A stretch of 64,000 bases of DNA, from assembly GCA_945865535.1 (NCBI GenBank), contig CAMBDW010000006.1:43001-107000 (forward strand), read 5' to 3'. Under the pieces are notes generated by a model. It had not been told where the DNA came from, ran no database searches, and was given only the letters and a program-made list of their open reading frames with translations. Source of the DNA: Chryseobacterium gleum (GTDB lineage Bacteria > Bacteroidota > Bacteroidia > Flavobacteriales > BACL11). How positions within the stretch are numbered: position 1 is the stretch's first letter; the number at the start of each line of letters is the position of its first letter. A program made the translations under genes and the position numbers. Below, in pieces: positions 36,146 to 44,866 of this stretch.

Positions 36146-36539
36146 GGTGGTTTGTGGTATTATATTTAATGACAACAAAGTCTTTATCTGCCGAAGAATG
36201 CCAAAGAAATCATTAGGAGGCTACTGGGAATTTCCTGGAGGTAAAATTGAACAAGGCGAAAGTAATGAAGCATCTCTTACTCGTGAACTAATAGAAGAAC
36301 TTGGAATGAGCGTGGAAGTGAAAGACTATTTTAAAACAAATCTCCATGACTATGGAAAGTTTATTATTGAGCTTATTGCTTACAAATGTAATTTTATAGA
36401 TGCAAATTTCCGATTAACAGATCACGATAAATATGAATGGGTTAATGTTAAAGATTTAAGTAATTGGAATCTTGCACCAGCCGACATTCCTATAGCAAAA
36501 GAATTAATAATTGATGACAAGAAAAAACACTACTCATAA
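36132..36539 (+). CDS. NUDIX hydrolase, MutT-like (deoxy)nucleoside triphosphate pyrophosphohydrolase
   Basis: A 135-residue NUDIX protein. The Nudix box begins at GGKIEQGESNEASLTRELIE and continues ELGM, matching GX5EX7REUXEEXGU. The opening VKVVCGIIFNDNKVFICRR resembles MutT/8-oxo-dGTP pyrophosphohydrolases, which hydrolyse oxidised or non-canonical nucleotides. The start overlaps the upstream nuclease-like gene, implying a joint function. The TAA stop lies within the R'' motif CATAAC of attC-like site 4. Confidence 0.9.
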   Translation: METVKVVCGIIFNDNKVFICRRMPKKSLGGYWEFPGGKIEQGESNEASLTRELIEELGMSVEVKDYFKTNLHDYGKFIIELIAYKCNFIDANFRLTDHDKYEWVNVKDLSNWNLAPADIPIAKELIIDDKKKHYS

Positions 36540-36665
36540 CAGCACCTACAAGAAATTGGCGGTTCAGTGGCTAAATGAAGCTTTGTGCTTCGCATCAAGT
36601 TCAGTGGTGGCAGACAGTTTTCGCCTCCGAAATCGCCAACTTCTTGTAGCTGCAAAACGTTATAG
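36535..36665 (+). repeat. attC-like site 4 (end of cassette 4)
   Basis: R'' is CATAAC (36535-36540) and R' is GTTATAG (36659-36665). The arms GCACCTACAAGAAATTGGCGG and TCGCCAACTTCTTGTAGC(TGC) pair about 18 of 21. R'' extended outward (ACTCATAAC) matches the complement of GTTATGCGT at 35096 in 8 of 9 positions. The arms of sites 2 and 4 are almost identical, while the loop differs, as expected for related attC sites. Confidence 0.8.
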
Positions 36666-36839
36666 CCAATTTTAATAAACCGAGAATTCAAATTAAACCT
36701 TTTATAAAAAAGATAGTCAGATAAGAAATAATCATAAAATAGTATATCTTGCCAAAGCTTAAAAGCAAGCCGAACTGAAGAAAGCCATCACATAACAATA
36801 TAAAAAGCAATAGCGGCTTAAGGCCAAAAACTCCACTTT
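36666..36839 (+). other. Noncoding terminal cassette remnant
   Basis: No ORF I can support lies between the core at 36659 and the rhodanese stop at 36840. ATAAC at 36792-36796 followed by TATAAAAAGCAATAGCGG resembles the R''-L'' half of the attC-like sites (TACAAGAAATTGGCGG), but no matching L'-R' half follows. I read it as the degraded right end of the array. Together with site 4 this accounts for the whole 36540-36839 gap. Confidence 0.4.
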
Positions 36840-37187
36840 TTAAATAGTCTCTCCTTTATAATGAGTTATGCCTCCAGATAAATTAATTACTGTCTCAAAG
36901 CCTAACAATTTTAAATGCATTTGGGCTTGAGCAGATCGTCCTCCTAATTTACATTTTGCAATTATCGGTTTTGATTTATAATCTTCAATATCCTGAACTT
37001 TATTAAAAAAATCAGATAAGGGAACTAAATAATCAACCCCCACTATTCTTTTTTCATTATACTCGTATTCCTCTCTTACGTCTACAAGTAAAAATTCTGC
37101 CCTCTCATTTTTTCTTTCGGATAAAAGATATTCTAATTCTTGGCCGTTAATTTCTTTTTTTGCTAAAAGTTCGTCTGTATTATACAT
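36840..37187 (-). CDS. Rhodanese-like domain protein
   Basis: A single-domain rhodanese of 115 residues. The active-site loop is IAKCKLGGRSA with the persulfide-forming cysteine, and the N-terminal LLVDVREEYEYNEKRI is the conserved CH2-type motif. It probably carries sulfane sulfur; the partner is unknown. The gene starts 2 bp after the lysS stop, so it is likely co-transcribed with lysS. It is the first chromosomal gene right of the cassette array and is intact. Confidence 0.9.
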   Translation of the reverse strand: MYNTDELLAKKEINGQELEYLLSERKNERAEFLLVDVREEYEYNEKRIVGVDYLVPLSDFFNKVQDIEDYKSKPIIAKCKLGGRSAQAQMHLKLLGFETVINLSGGITHYKGETI

Positions 37188-37189
37188 AT

Positions 37190-38701
37190 TTATTGTTCGG
37201 CTTTAGGCTTCATTTGAGGAAAAAATAATACATCCTGAATAGAATTTGAGTTGGTCATAATCATGCTTAATCTATCAATTCCAATACCCAGTCCTGCTGT
37301 TGGTGGCATACCATATTCAATAGCTCTTAGAAAATCTTCATCCAAGAGCATTGCCTCATCATCTCCTCTTTTTCCTAATTCCAATTGCTCTTCAAATCGA
37401 GCTCTTTGATCGATAGGATCGTTAAGTTCAGAAAAAGCGTTACATATTTCTTTACTGTTGCAAAATCCCTCAAAACGCTCTACCAAACCTTGCTTGTCTC
37501 TGTGCTTTTTAGCAAGAGGAGACATTTCAACAGGATAATCTGTAATGAATGTTGGTTGTATTAATTGGCTTTCGCACTTTTCTCCAAAAATTTCATCAAT
37601 TAATTTTCCTCTGCCCATACTTTTATCAACCGTAACTCCTAATTTTTTAGCGGTTTGGGCCAAAGTGGCTTCATCCATTTGTGAAATATCAATGCCGGTA
37701 AAATGAGCAATTGCCTCATACATAGTATATCTTTTCCAAGGCCTTTTAAAATTAATTAGCTGCTCTCCAACTTTAACTTCTGTTTTCCCGTGCAAATCCA
37801 ATGCTACTTTTTCTACCATTTCTTCCACCAAATCCATCATCCACGAATAATCTTTAAAAGCAACATATAGCTCCATTTGTGTAAATTCAGGATTATGAAA
37901 CCTGCTCATCCCTTCATTTCTGAAATCTTTTGAAAATTCATACACCCCATCAAAACCACCTACAATTAGTCTTTTTAAATAAAGTTCATTGGCAATTCTA
38001 AGGTACAATTCCATATCCAAAGTATTGTGGTGGGTTTTAAATGGGCGAGCAGCAGCCCCTCCATAAAGAGGTTGTAAAATTGGCGTTTCTACCTCTAAAT
38101 ATCCTTTTTCATTTAAGTAAGAGCGCATGGAATTAGTCAGCTGTGTTCTCTTAATAAAAGCCTCTTTTACCTCAGGATTAACTACTAAATCCACATATCG
38201 TTGTCTGTATCTTTTCTCAGGATCAGTAAAGGCATCATGCACTGCCCCATCAGTATCAACCTTTGGTAAAGGTAATGGTCGCAATGATTTTGCAAGTACT
38301 TTTAACTCTTTTACTTTTACAGAAATCTCACCAACCTGAGTAATAAATACCGTTCCTTTAATCCCAATAATATCTCCAATATCCAATAGTTTTTTAAATA
38401 CCAAATTGTACATTGTTGTATCTTCTGCTTCACAAATTTCATCTCTATTTACATAAATCTGAATTCTTCCCTCACTATCTTGTATCTCAGCAAAAGAAGC
38501 CTTTCCCATAATTCTTCTGCTCATTAATCTACCCCCAAGCACAACATCTAGCACATCCCCTTCTTTAAAATTTTGCTTAATTTTTTTTGAGGTAGTGTTT
38601 ACCTCAAACATTGCTGCCGGATAAGGATCAACTCCCAAATCTCTAAGTTGTTGTAAAGATTCTCTTCTGACTATTTCTTGTTCTGAAAGCGCTCTTGTCA
38701 T
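37190..38701 (-). CDS. lysS: Lysyl-tRNA synthetase (class II)
   Basis: Charges tRNA-Lys. The 503-residue protein has an N-terminal OB-fold anticodon-binding domain ([19 protein letters not shown]) and a class II catalytic core with motif 2 [15 protein letters not shown] and motif 3 [21 protein letters not shown] box lies 15 nt upstream of the ATG on the minus strand. Confidence 0.97.
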   Translation of the reverse strand: MTRALSEQEIVRRESLQQLRDLGVDPYPAAMFEVNTTSKKIKQNFKEGDVLDVVLGGRLMSRRIMGKASFAEIQDSEGRIQIYVNRDEICEAEDTTMYNLVFKKLLDIGDIIGIKGTVFITQVGEISVKVKELKVLAKSLRPLPLPKVDTDGAVHDAFTDPEKRYRQRYVDLVVNPEVKEAFIKRTQLTNSMRSYLNEKGYLEVETPILQPLYGGAAARPFKTHHNTLDMELYLRIANELYLKRLIVGGFDGVYEFSKDFRNEGMSRFHNPEFTQMELYVAFKDYSWMMDLVEEMVEKVALDLHGKTEVKVGEQLINFKRPWKRYTMYEAIAHFTGIDISQMDEATLAQTAKKLGVTVDKSMGRGKLIDEIFGEKCESQLIQPTFITDYPVEMSPLAKKHRDKQGLVERFEGFCNSKEICNAFSELNDPIDQRARFEEQLELGKRGDDEAMLLDEDFLRAIEYGMPPTAGLGIGIDRLSMIMTNSNSIQDVLFFPQMKPKAEQ

Positions 38702-38795
38702 GCTGTAATTTTTTTACAAATATAGGAATTCTATTATCCTATTATTTCGTATTTTCGACTTCTTTTAACCAGCGTTTTTTAAAACAATCATTGCT

Positions 38796-39788
38796 ATGAA
38801 AATGAATGACTACATAAATGATTTTACCAATCATCTAAAAGATGCAATCAATATTGCAAATAACACCACCTTAACACCTTGCACTAAGGAAATAAGAAAT
38901 GTTTTGATTTGTGGTTTGGGAGGCTCTGGAATTGGAGGCACTATTGTAAATGATATTGTTTCGCCAAAAGCAAAGATTCCAATTACCGCCACTAAAGATT
39001 ATAGTATCCCTAATTTTGTAAATGAACATACGCTTGTAATTGCAAATTCTTATTCTGGCAATACTGAAGAAACACTTTATGCCTTGCAAAAATGCCAAGC
39101 AAAGGGAGCTGAAATTGCAGTAATTACTTCAGGGGGGAGTTTAAAAACTATTGCAGAAGAACAAAATTACAACAAGCTAATTATCCCTTCTGGACAACCA
39201 CCAAGAGCAATGTTTGGATATGCTTTTACCGAGCTTTTTTACCTCCTAAATCATTACGGAATTATTGATGATTCTTTTAAATCTGATTTTCAAAAAGCAA
39301 TCCATTTATTAGATACTGAAAAATCTGATATCCAAAATCAAGCAAAAGACTTAGCCAAAAAAATGTGCAAACAAACTCCTGTTATTTATGTTGCAAATGG
39401 TTTTGAGGGGGTAGCGGTTCGTTTTCGCCAGCAAATAAATGAAAACAGTAAAATGCTGTGTTGGCATCATGTAGTTCCTGAAATGAACCATAACGAATTA
39501 TTGGGCTGGAGAACAAATGTGAATGATTTGGCTGTGGTTTACTTTCGCAACAAATCTGATTATGAAAGAAATCAAATCAGAATGGACATCAACAAAAATG
39601 TGATTTCAAAATATACAGAAAATATCACTGAAATATGGAGTAAAGGAAATTCTTTAATTGAAAATAGCCTGTACCATATTCACTTAGGCGATTGGGCAAG
39701 TTGGTACTTATCAGAAATGAATAATGTGGATGCAATAGAGATTGATGTCATTAACTTTTTGAAAGGGGAATTATCCAAAATAGAGTGA
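38796..39788 (+). CDS. Bifunctional phosphoglucose/phosphomannose isomerase
   Basis: A 330-residue SIS-domain protein of the PGI/PMI family, which interconverts fructose-6-phosphate with glucose-6-phosphate and mannose-6-phosphate. Sugar-phosphate-binding motifs are visible as CGLGGSGIGGTIVND and ANSYSGNTEETL, and PPRAMFGYAF is typical of this family. It heads a tightly packed four-gene cluster and overlaps lipB by 4 bp (GTGA). Confidence 0.9.
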   Translation: MKMNDYINDFTNHLKDAINIANNTTLTPCTKEIRNVLICGLGGSGIGGTIVNDIVSPKAKIPITATKDYSIPNFVNEHTLVIANSYSGNTEETLYALQKCQAKGAEIAVITSGGSLKTIAEEQNYNKLIIPSGQPPRAMFGYAFTELFYLLNHYGIIDDSFKSDFQKAIHLLDTEKSDIQNQAKDLAKKMCKQTPVIYVANGFEGVAVRFRQQINENSKMLCWHHVVPEMNHNELLGWRTNVNDLAVVYFRNKSDYERNQIRMDINKNVISKYTENITEIWSKGNSLIENSLYHIHLGDWASWYLSEMNNVDAIEIDVINFLKGELSKIE

Positions 39789-40480
39789 ATAAAAAAGTAA
39801 GCTTTGAAGATTTAGGATTGATAGACTATAAAAAATGCTGGGACTATCAAGAAGCTCTTTTTGCAGAGATTTTAGCTGTAAAGTCTACTAACCGAAAGGA
39901 AAACAAAACAGACACAACAGCAAACCACCTGCTTTTTTGCGAACATCCGCACGTGTACACCTTAGGTAAAAGTGGGGATAAAAACAACCTATTAGTAAAT
40001 GAAGAATTTTTAAAAAGTAGGGGCGCTAGTTTTTATAAAATTAATAGAGGAGGAGACATCACATATCACGGACCAGGTCAAATTGTGGGTTATCCAATTT
40101 TAGATTTAGACAACTTTTTTACCGATATTCATAAATACTTGAGATTTCTGGAAGAGGCGGTTATTCTTACTTTAAGAGAATATGGCTTAGAAGCAGAAAG
40201 GTCAAAAGGGGAAACGGGAGTTTGGCTTGATGTTGGCACAGAAAAAGCCAGAAAAATATGTGCCTTTGGGGTAAAAAGCAGCAGATGGGTTACTATGCAT
40301 GGTTTTGCTTTTAATGTCAATGCTGATTTATCCTATTTTGGAAATATTATTCCTTGTGGAATAGTAGACAAAAAAGTTACTTCTTTAGAAAATGAAATAG
40401 GTAGAAAAATAGCTATGGAAGAGGTAAAAAACAAACTAAAAACACATTTGGTTTATTTATTTGAAATGGAAATAATTTAG
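39785..40480 (+). CDS. lipB: Lipoyl (octanoyl) transferase
   Basis: Transfers octanoyl groups from acyl carrier protein to lipoyl domains of 2-oxoacid dehydrogenases. RGGDITYHGPGQIVGYPI is the LipB signature. The catalytic lysine is in AFGVKSSRWVTMHG and the cysteine in NIIPCGIVDKKVTS. The 231 residues include a short N-terminal extension usual in Bacteroidota. The GTG start overlaps the isomerase stop. Confidence 0.95.
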   Translation: MNKKVSFEDLGLIDYKKCWDYQEALFAEILAVKSTNRKENKTDTTANHLLFCEHPHVYTLGKSGDKNNLLVNEEFLKSRGASFYKINRGGDITYHGPGQIVGYPILDLDNFFTDIHKYLRFLEEAVILTLREYGLEAERSKGETGVWLDVGTEKARKICAFGVKSSRWVTMHGFAFNVNADLSYFGNIIPCGIVDKKVTSLENEIGRKIAMEEVKNKLKTHLVYLFEMEII

Positions 40481-40481
40481 T

Positions 40482-41633
40482 GTGAAAAAAGTATTTAAAT
40501 ATCTTTTAGTAATTTTTTTGCTTATAAACTTGCTTATTGTTTTAAGCGGAAAACTCTGGCTTTACAAAGGAATTGCTATTACCTATTTAAGAGGATACAC
40601 TTCAGCATATATTGATGATTTTGTCTATTTCCCAGCCAATACCATAAAAGTTGGAAAACATCAAGAGTGGTTAATTTCAAAAAACTATAACCAAGCAAAA
40701 TTGCCAGAATTTATAAATGTCGTTAATACGGAGTTGGAAACAGTTGCTTTTATGGTAATTAAAAATGACAGTATACAATATGAGGAGTATTGGCACGGCT
40801 ATTCTGCCGACACTATGTCTAACTCTTTTTCTATGGCAAAAAGCTGGGTTTCCACTTTAATTGGGATCGCAATTAAAGAGGGTAAAATAAAAAATATTGA
40901 TCAACAAATCTGTGATTTTTTGCCTGAATTTTGTGTTGATGACAACTCAAAAATTACAATAAAAAATCTTTTAACTATGAGCTCGGGGCTAAATTGGGAT
41001 GAAGATTATCACAATCCTATTGGGCAAACTGCTCAGGCGCATTATGGAGATGATTTAAAAGGCTTAATCTTTAGTTTAAAGTCAATTGAAGAGCCTGGAA
41101 AAACATTTAGATACAATAGCTCCTGCACCCAAATTTTGACTTTCTTTCTAGAGAAAGCTACAGCAAAAACAATAAGCGAATACGCCTCTGAAAAATTATG
41201 GCAACCTCTGGGCGCAAAACACCCTGCTCTTTGGAGTACGGACACTCCAAATGGAGATGAAAAGGGATTTTGCTGTATCAATTCTAATGCAAGAGATTTT
41301 GCTCGGCTTGGAAAACTTTACCTCAATTTTGGCAATTGGAATGAAGTGCAAATTTTAGATAGCTCTTATGTAAAAGAAGTTACTTTAGCTGCTGATTTAA
41401 TGGATAAAAATGGTAAAAGAAATAAAAAATATGGATATCATTTTTGGATTACCAATTATAAAAATCTTGATATTTATTACGCTCAAGGATTGTTGGGCCA
41501 GTATATGATTTGTATTCCGGAAAAAGATATGATTGTAGTTCGTTTAGGAAGAAAAGATGGTAATAACTTAGAAGATGGTCACAATGATGATTTTTATGCA
41601 TTTATTGATGCAGCACTTGAAATGTACCCTTAA
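40482..41633 (+). CDS. Membrane-anchored serine hydrolase (beta-lactamase class C superfamily)
   Basis: A 383-residue protein with an N-terminal membrane anchor (about residues 5-25) and a beta-lactamase-related esterase/peptidase domain. The SxxK nucleophile motif is SMAKSW, the Tyr motif is RYNSSCTQ, and GLLGQY near the C-terminus replaces the KTG region. Likely periplasmic; it could be an esterase or D-amino-acid peptidase. Start GTG, 1 bp after lipB. There is no reason to assume antibiotic resistance. Confidence 0.85.
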   Translation: MKKVFKYLLVIFLLINLLIVLSGKLWLYKGIAITYLRGYTSAYIDDFVYFPANTIKVGKHQEWLISKNYNQAKLPEFINVVNTELETVAFMVIKNDSIQYEEYWHGYSADTMSNSFSMAKSWVSTLIGIAIKEGKIKNIDQQICDFLPEFCVDDNSKITIKNLLTMSSGLNWDEDYHNPIGQTAQAHYGDDLKGLIFSLKSIEEPGKTFRYNSSCTQILTFFLEKATAKTISEYASEKLWQPLGAKHPALWSTDTPNGDEKGFCCINSNARDFARLGKLYLNFGNWNEVQILDSSYVKEVTLAADLMDKNGKRNKKYGYHFWITNYKNLDIYYAQGLLGQYMICIPEKDMIVVRLGRKDGNNLEDGHNDDFYAFIDAALEMYP

Positions 41634-42353
41634 ATGTTAGAACAAATCAAAATAAAAAATATTTTATTTCTGGATATTGAAACTGTTCCTGTAAAAGAGC
41701 ATTTTAAAGATTTAGACCCAACTTTTCAAAAGCTTTGGGAAGAAAAAACCATTTGGCCAAGAAAAGAAGAGTTTACTGCCTCTGAATATTATGTAAAAAA
41801 GGCAGGTGTTATGGCTGAATTTGCTAAAATTATCTGTATTTCTGTAGGCTATTTATTTACAAATAAAGGAGAGTCCCATTTTAGAATAAAATCATTCTAT
41901 GGAGATGATGAAAAACGAATTCTATCAGATTTTAACACTCTTTTAACTTCAGAATTTAACCGCTCAAATCATCAACTTTGTGCTCATAATGGAAAGGAGT
42001 TTGATTTTCCTTTTATTGCCAGAAGAACACTTGTTAATGGATTAAAATTACCCAAGCTTTTAGATATTGCAGGTAAAAAACCCTGGGAAATAAATCACCT
42101 GGATACAATGGAGCTCTGGCGCTTTGGTGACTATAAAAATTATACCTCTATCAAATTATTGACTGCACTTTTTAATATCCCTACCCCAAAAGATGATATT
42201 GATGGAAGTCAAGTGGCGGCTATTTATTACAAAGAAAAAGATCTTGAACGAATTAAAATATATTGCCAAAAAGATACCCTAACGGTAGCACAATTACTGC
42301 TCCGATATAAAGGACAAGAATTAATAAAAGAAGAAAACATAGAATTTGCATAA
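41634..42353 (+). CDS. Predicted 3'-5' exonuclease (PolB-exonuclease-like)
   Basis: A 239-residue DEDD-superfamily exonuclease. Exo I is NILFLDIETVP, Exo II lies in CAHNGKEFDFPFIARR, and Exo III is YCQKDTLTVAQLLL (Tyr-less, D at the expected place). It matches the predicted 3'-5' exonuclease family related to the B-family polymerase proofreading domain. It directly follows the serine hydrolase with no gap. The nucleic-acid substrate is unknown. Confidence 0.85.
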   Translation: MLEQIKIKNILFLDIETVPVKEHFKDLDPTFQKLWEEKTIWPRKEEFTASEYYVKKAGVMAEFAKIICISVGYLFTNKGESHFRIKSFYGDDEKRILSDFNTLLTSEFNRSNHQLCAHNGKEFDFPFIARRTLVNGLKLPKLLDIAGKKPWEINHLDTMELWRFGDYKNYTSIKLLTALFNIPTPKDDIDGSQVAAIYYKEKDLERIKIYCQKDTLTVAQLLLRYKGQELIKEENIEFA

Positions 42354-42388
42354 AAAATTCTATTTTTAACAAAAAAAAAGAATACTGG

Positions 42389-44188
42389 ATGGAAAATACA
42401 TTATTAGAATTTAAAAACCTTGTAACAGAATTTCATACTGAAGGAACTAGCGTAAAAGCTGTAAATGACGTGAGCTTTACCCTTAATAAAGGAGAAACAA
42501 TTGGTATCGTTGGAGAGTCGGGTTCTGGGAAATCAGTGACCTCACTTTCTGCAATGCGATTGATTCCTAATCCTCCTGGAATTATTAGTGGGGGTGAAAT
42601 TATTTTTCATCAAAAAGACGGAACAACTACTGATTTATTAAAAATATCGGAAGAGCAAATGCGTAAGTTCAGAGGAAATGAAATTGCAATGATTTTCCAA
42701 GAGCCAATGACTTCTTTAAACCCTGTTTTTACTTGTGGCAATCAAGTGATGGAGGCAATTATCCTGCACCAAAAATTAAACAACAAAGCTGCAAAATCGT
42801 TAACTCTGGAACTATTTGAAAAAGTGCAATTACCCGATCCAGAAAGAATTTATAGTGCTTATCCTCATCAAATTTCTGGAGGCCAAAAACAAAGAGTAAT
42901 GATTGCAATGGCTATGAGCTGTCAGCCGTCCGTTTTAATTGCGGATGAGCCAACTACTGCTTTAGATGTAACGGTACAAAAAACCATTTTGCAACTCATG
43001 CAAAAATTACAAACAGAGCAAGAGATGGGGATTTTGTTTATTACTCATGATTTAGGAGTAATTGCAGAATTAGCCGATAAAGTGGTAGTAATGTATAAAG
43101 GTAAAATTGTAGAACAAGGAAGTGTTTGGGATATTTTTAATAATCCTCAACATCCTTATACAAAAGGACTATTGGCTTGTAGGCCTCCTTTAGATAAGCG
43201 CTATACTTTTTTGCCAACTGTTTCAGATTTTATGCAAACTGATGACAAAGGAAATATTGTAGATAATGGGGTTTCGGTTGCAGATTTTACCAAAAAACTG
43301 GTAATTTCTGAAAAAACCAGAATAGCAAGCCAAAAAGCACTTTTTGCCAAAGAACCAGTATTAACAATTAAAAATCTTAAAACCTATTTTCCAATAAAAG
43401 GTGGTTTTTTTGGGGGAACTACTGGACAGGTAAAGGCGGTGGATAATGTAAGTTTTGATGTGTATCCTGGCGAAACACTTGGCTTAGTTGGAGAGAGTGG
43501 CTGTGGAAAAACAACAATTGGTCGTACAATTATACGATTGGAAGAGCCTACCAGTGGAGAGATGCTCTATAAAGGCAAGGATATTGCAAAAATGAATGCA
43601 AAGGAGCTTAGAGCTTTTAGAAAAGAAGTTCAAATTATATTTCAAGATCCCTATTCTTCATTAAATCCAAGAATGACAATTGGCAATGCAATTATGGAGC
43701 CAATGCAAGTACATGGTATTTTGGCAAATGATGATGAGCGTAAAAAAAGAGTGGAAGAATTACTCTCAAGGGTGAATTTAGACCCTAGTCATTTTTACAG
43801 ATATCCACATGAGTTTTCTGGGGGACAAAGACAAAGAATTGGTATTGCAAGGGCATTAGCCGTAAACCCAAAATTTATCATTTGTGACGAATCGGTTTCT
43901 GCTTTGGATGTGTCGGTACAGGCCCAAGTATTGAACCTTCTTAACGAACTAAAACAAGAGTTTGGGCTTACTTATATTTTTATTTCTCACGACCTTTCTG
44001 TGGTAAAATACATGAGTGATAGAATGGTAGTTATGCAGGAGGGTAAAATTGAAGAAATGGGTGATGCCGACCAAATTTGCAATAAGCCGGGCACTGATTA
44101 TACTAAAAAATTAATAGATGCCATACCTGAAGGAAAGCTAGAAGATATTAAAAGGCATTTGAAAAGTAAGGGGGTAAAAGTTTCTTAG
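42389..44188 (+). CDS. Fused double-ATPase ABC transporter subunit (DppD-DppF/YejF type)
   Basis: A 599-residue protein with two full nucleotide-binding domains. Domain 1 has Walker A GESGSGKS and signature SGGQKQR; domain 2 has Walker A GESGCGKT and signature SGGQRQR. Each half ends with an oligopeptide/dipeptide-type tail. This would power an oligopeptide/dipeptide or nickel importer at the inner membrane. No permease or binding protein is encoded next to it, so the partners must lie elsewhere. Confidence 0.9.
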   Translation: MENTLLEFKNLVTEFHTEGTSVKAVNDVSFTLNKGETIGIVGESGSGKSVTSLSAMRLIPNPPGIISGGEIIFHQKDGTTTDLLKISEEQMRKFRGNEIAMIFQEPMTSLNPVFTCGNQVMEAIILHQKLNNKAAKSLTLELFEKVQLPDPERIYSAYPHQISGGQKQRVMIAMAMSCQPSVLIADEPTTALDVTVQKTILQLMQKLQTEQEMGILFITHDLGVIAELADKVVVMYKGKIVEQGSVWDIFNNPQHPYTKGLLACRPPLDKRYTFLPTVSDFMQTDDKGNIVDNGVSVADFTKKLVISEKTRIASQKALFAKEPVLTIKNLKTYFPIKGGFFGGTTGQVKAVDNVSFDVYPGETLGLVGESGCGKTTIGRTIIRLEEPTSGEMLYKGKDIAKMNAKELRAFRKEVQIIFQDPYSSLNPRMTIGNAIMEPMQVHGILANDDERKKRVEELLSRVNLDPSHFYRYPHEFSGGQRQRIGIARALAVNPKFIICDESVSALDVSVQAQVLNLLNELKQEFGLTYIFISHDLSVVKYMSDRMVVMQEGKIEEMGDADQICNKPGTDYTKKLIDAIPEGKLEDIKRHLKSKGVKVS

Positions 44189-44209
44189 CCCAATCAATTA
44201 ATCGATTTC

Positions 44210-44866
44210 TTAGAATGCCATCTCAGGAATTTCTCCTTGAATAATTAATGAGGCTTCAGTTGCCTTTATAATTTCTTCAACGCTAACTCCTGGGGCTCTT
44301 TCCAAAAGTTTAAAGCCCTTTTTTGTTACTTCCAAAACCGCTAAATTAGTTACTACTTTTTTTACGCAATTTACTCCAGTAATTGGTAAAGTGCATTTTT
44401 TAAGAATCTTGCTTTCGCCTGCATTGTTGGTGTGCATCATAGCCACAATAATATTTTCAGCTGAGGCCACTAAATCCATAGCCCCTCCCATTCCTTTTAC
44501 CATTTTCCCGGGTATTTTCCAATTGGCAATATCACCATTTTCAGAAACTTCCATAGCCCCCAAAACAGTAAGGTGAACATGCTGGCCTCTAATCATTGCA
44601 AAAGATGTGGCAGAATCAAAAATAGCGGCCCCTGGCATAGTAGTAATAGTTTGTTTTCCAGCATTTATCATATCTGGATCTTCCTCCCCTTCAAAAGGAA
44701 ACGGTCCCATACCTAAAAGCCCATTTTCCGATTGAAATTCAATATCAATACCTTTAGGAATGTAGTTAGCAACTAAAGTTGGTATTCCTATTCCTAAATT
44801 AACATAGGTATTGTGCTCTAATTCTTGGGCAATTCTCTGAGCTATTTGATTTTTATCTAAAGCCAT
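44210..44866 (-). CDS. scoB: 3-oxoacid (succinyl-CoA:acetoacetate) CoA-transferase subunit B
   Basis: The 218-residue B subunit of a class I CoA-transferase, which activates acetoacetate or similar acids using succinyl-CoA. The catalytic glutamate lies in FQSENGLLGMGPFP, the hallmark of the family. IPGKMVKGMGGAMDLV is also conserved. It starts at the last base of subunit A (overlap), as usual for the pair. Confidence 0.92.
   Translation of the reverse strand: MALDKNQIAQRIAQELEHNTYVNLGIGIPTLVANYIPKGIDIEFQSENGLLGMGPFPFEGEEDPDMINAGKQTITTMPGAAIFDSATSFAMIRGQHVHLTVLGAMEVSENGDIANWKIPGKMVKGMGGAMDLVASAENIIVAMMHTNNAGESKILKKCTLPITGVNCVKKVVTNLAVLEVTKKGFKLLERAPGVSVEEIIKATEASLIIQGEIPEMAF

Larger units (their letters stand above)
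30128..36839. mobile_element. Integron-like module: recombinase, attI-like site, four cassettes, terminal remnant
   Basis: The order is a tyrosine recombinase (minus strand), an attI-like site ending in the core at 31048, then cassettes cut at G^TT: 31049-31920 (872 bp), 31921-34235 (2315 bp), 34236-35096 (861 bp) and 35097-36659 (1563 bp), and a noncoding remnant. Each junction is a 131-136 bp imperfect palindrome with AAC...GTT boxes. All eight array CDSs besides the recombinase read plus. The distal inverted motif of each cassette is complementary to the core that begins that same cassette. Flanking uvrC and rhodanese genes are intact. No transposase, terminal inverted repeats or target duplications were found. 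Mobility of cassettes is inferred, not shown. Confidence 0.8.

Noticed and set aside
31793..36665. The repeated palindromes as MITEs or insertion-sequence ends
   Set aside because: They have no terminal inverted repeats with target duplications and no transposase nearby. Their outer motifs pair with the far end of the neighbouring gene unit rather than with each other.
40482..41633. The SxxK serine hydrolase as an antibiotic-resistance beta-lactamase
   Set aside because: It has the class C superfamily fold motifs but lacks a clear KTG box and sits in a lipB/isomerase operon; an esterase or peptidase is more likely.
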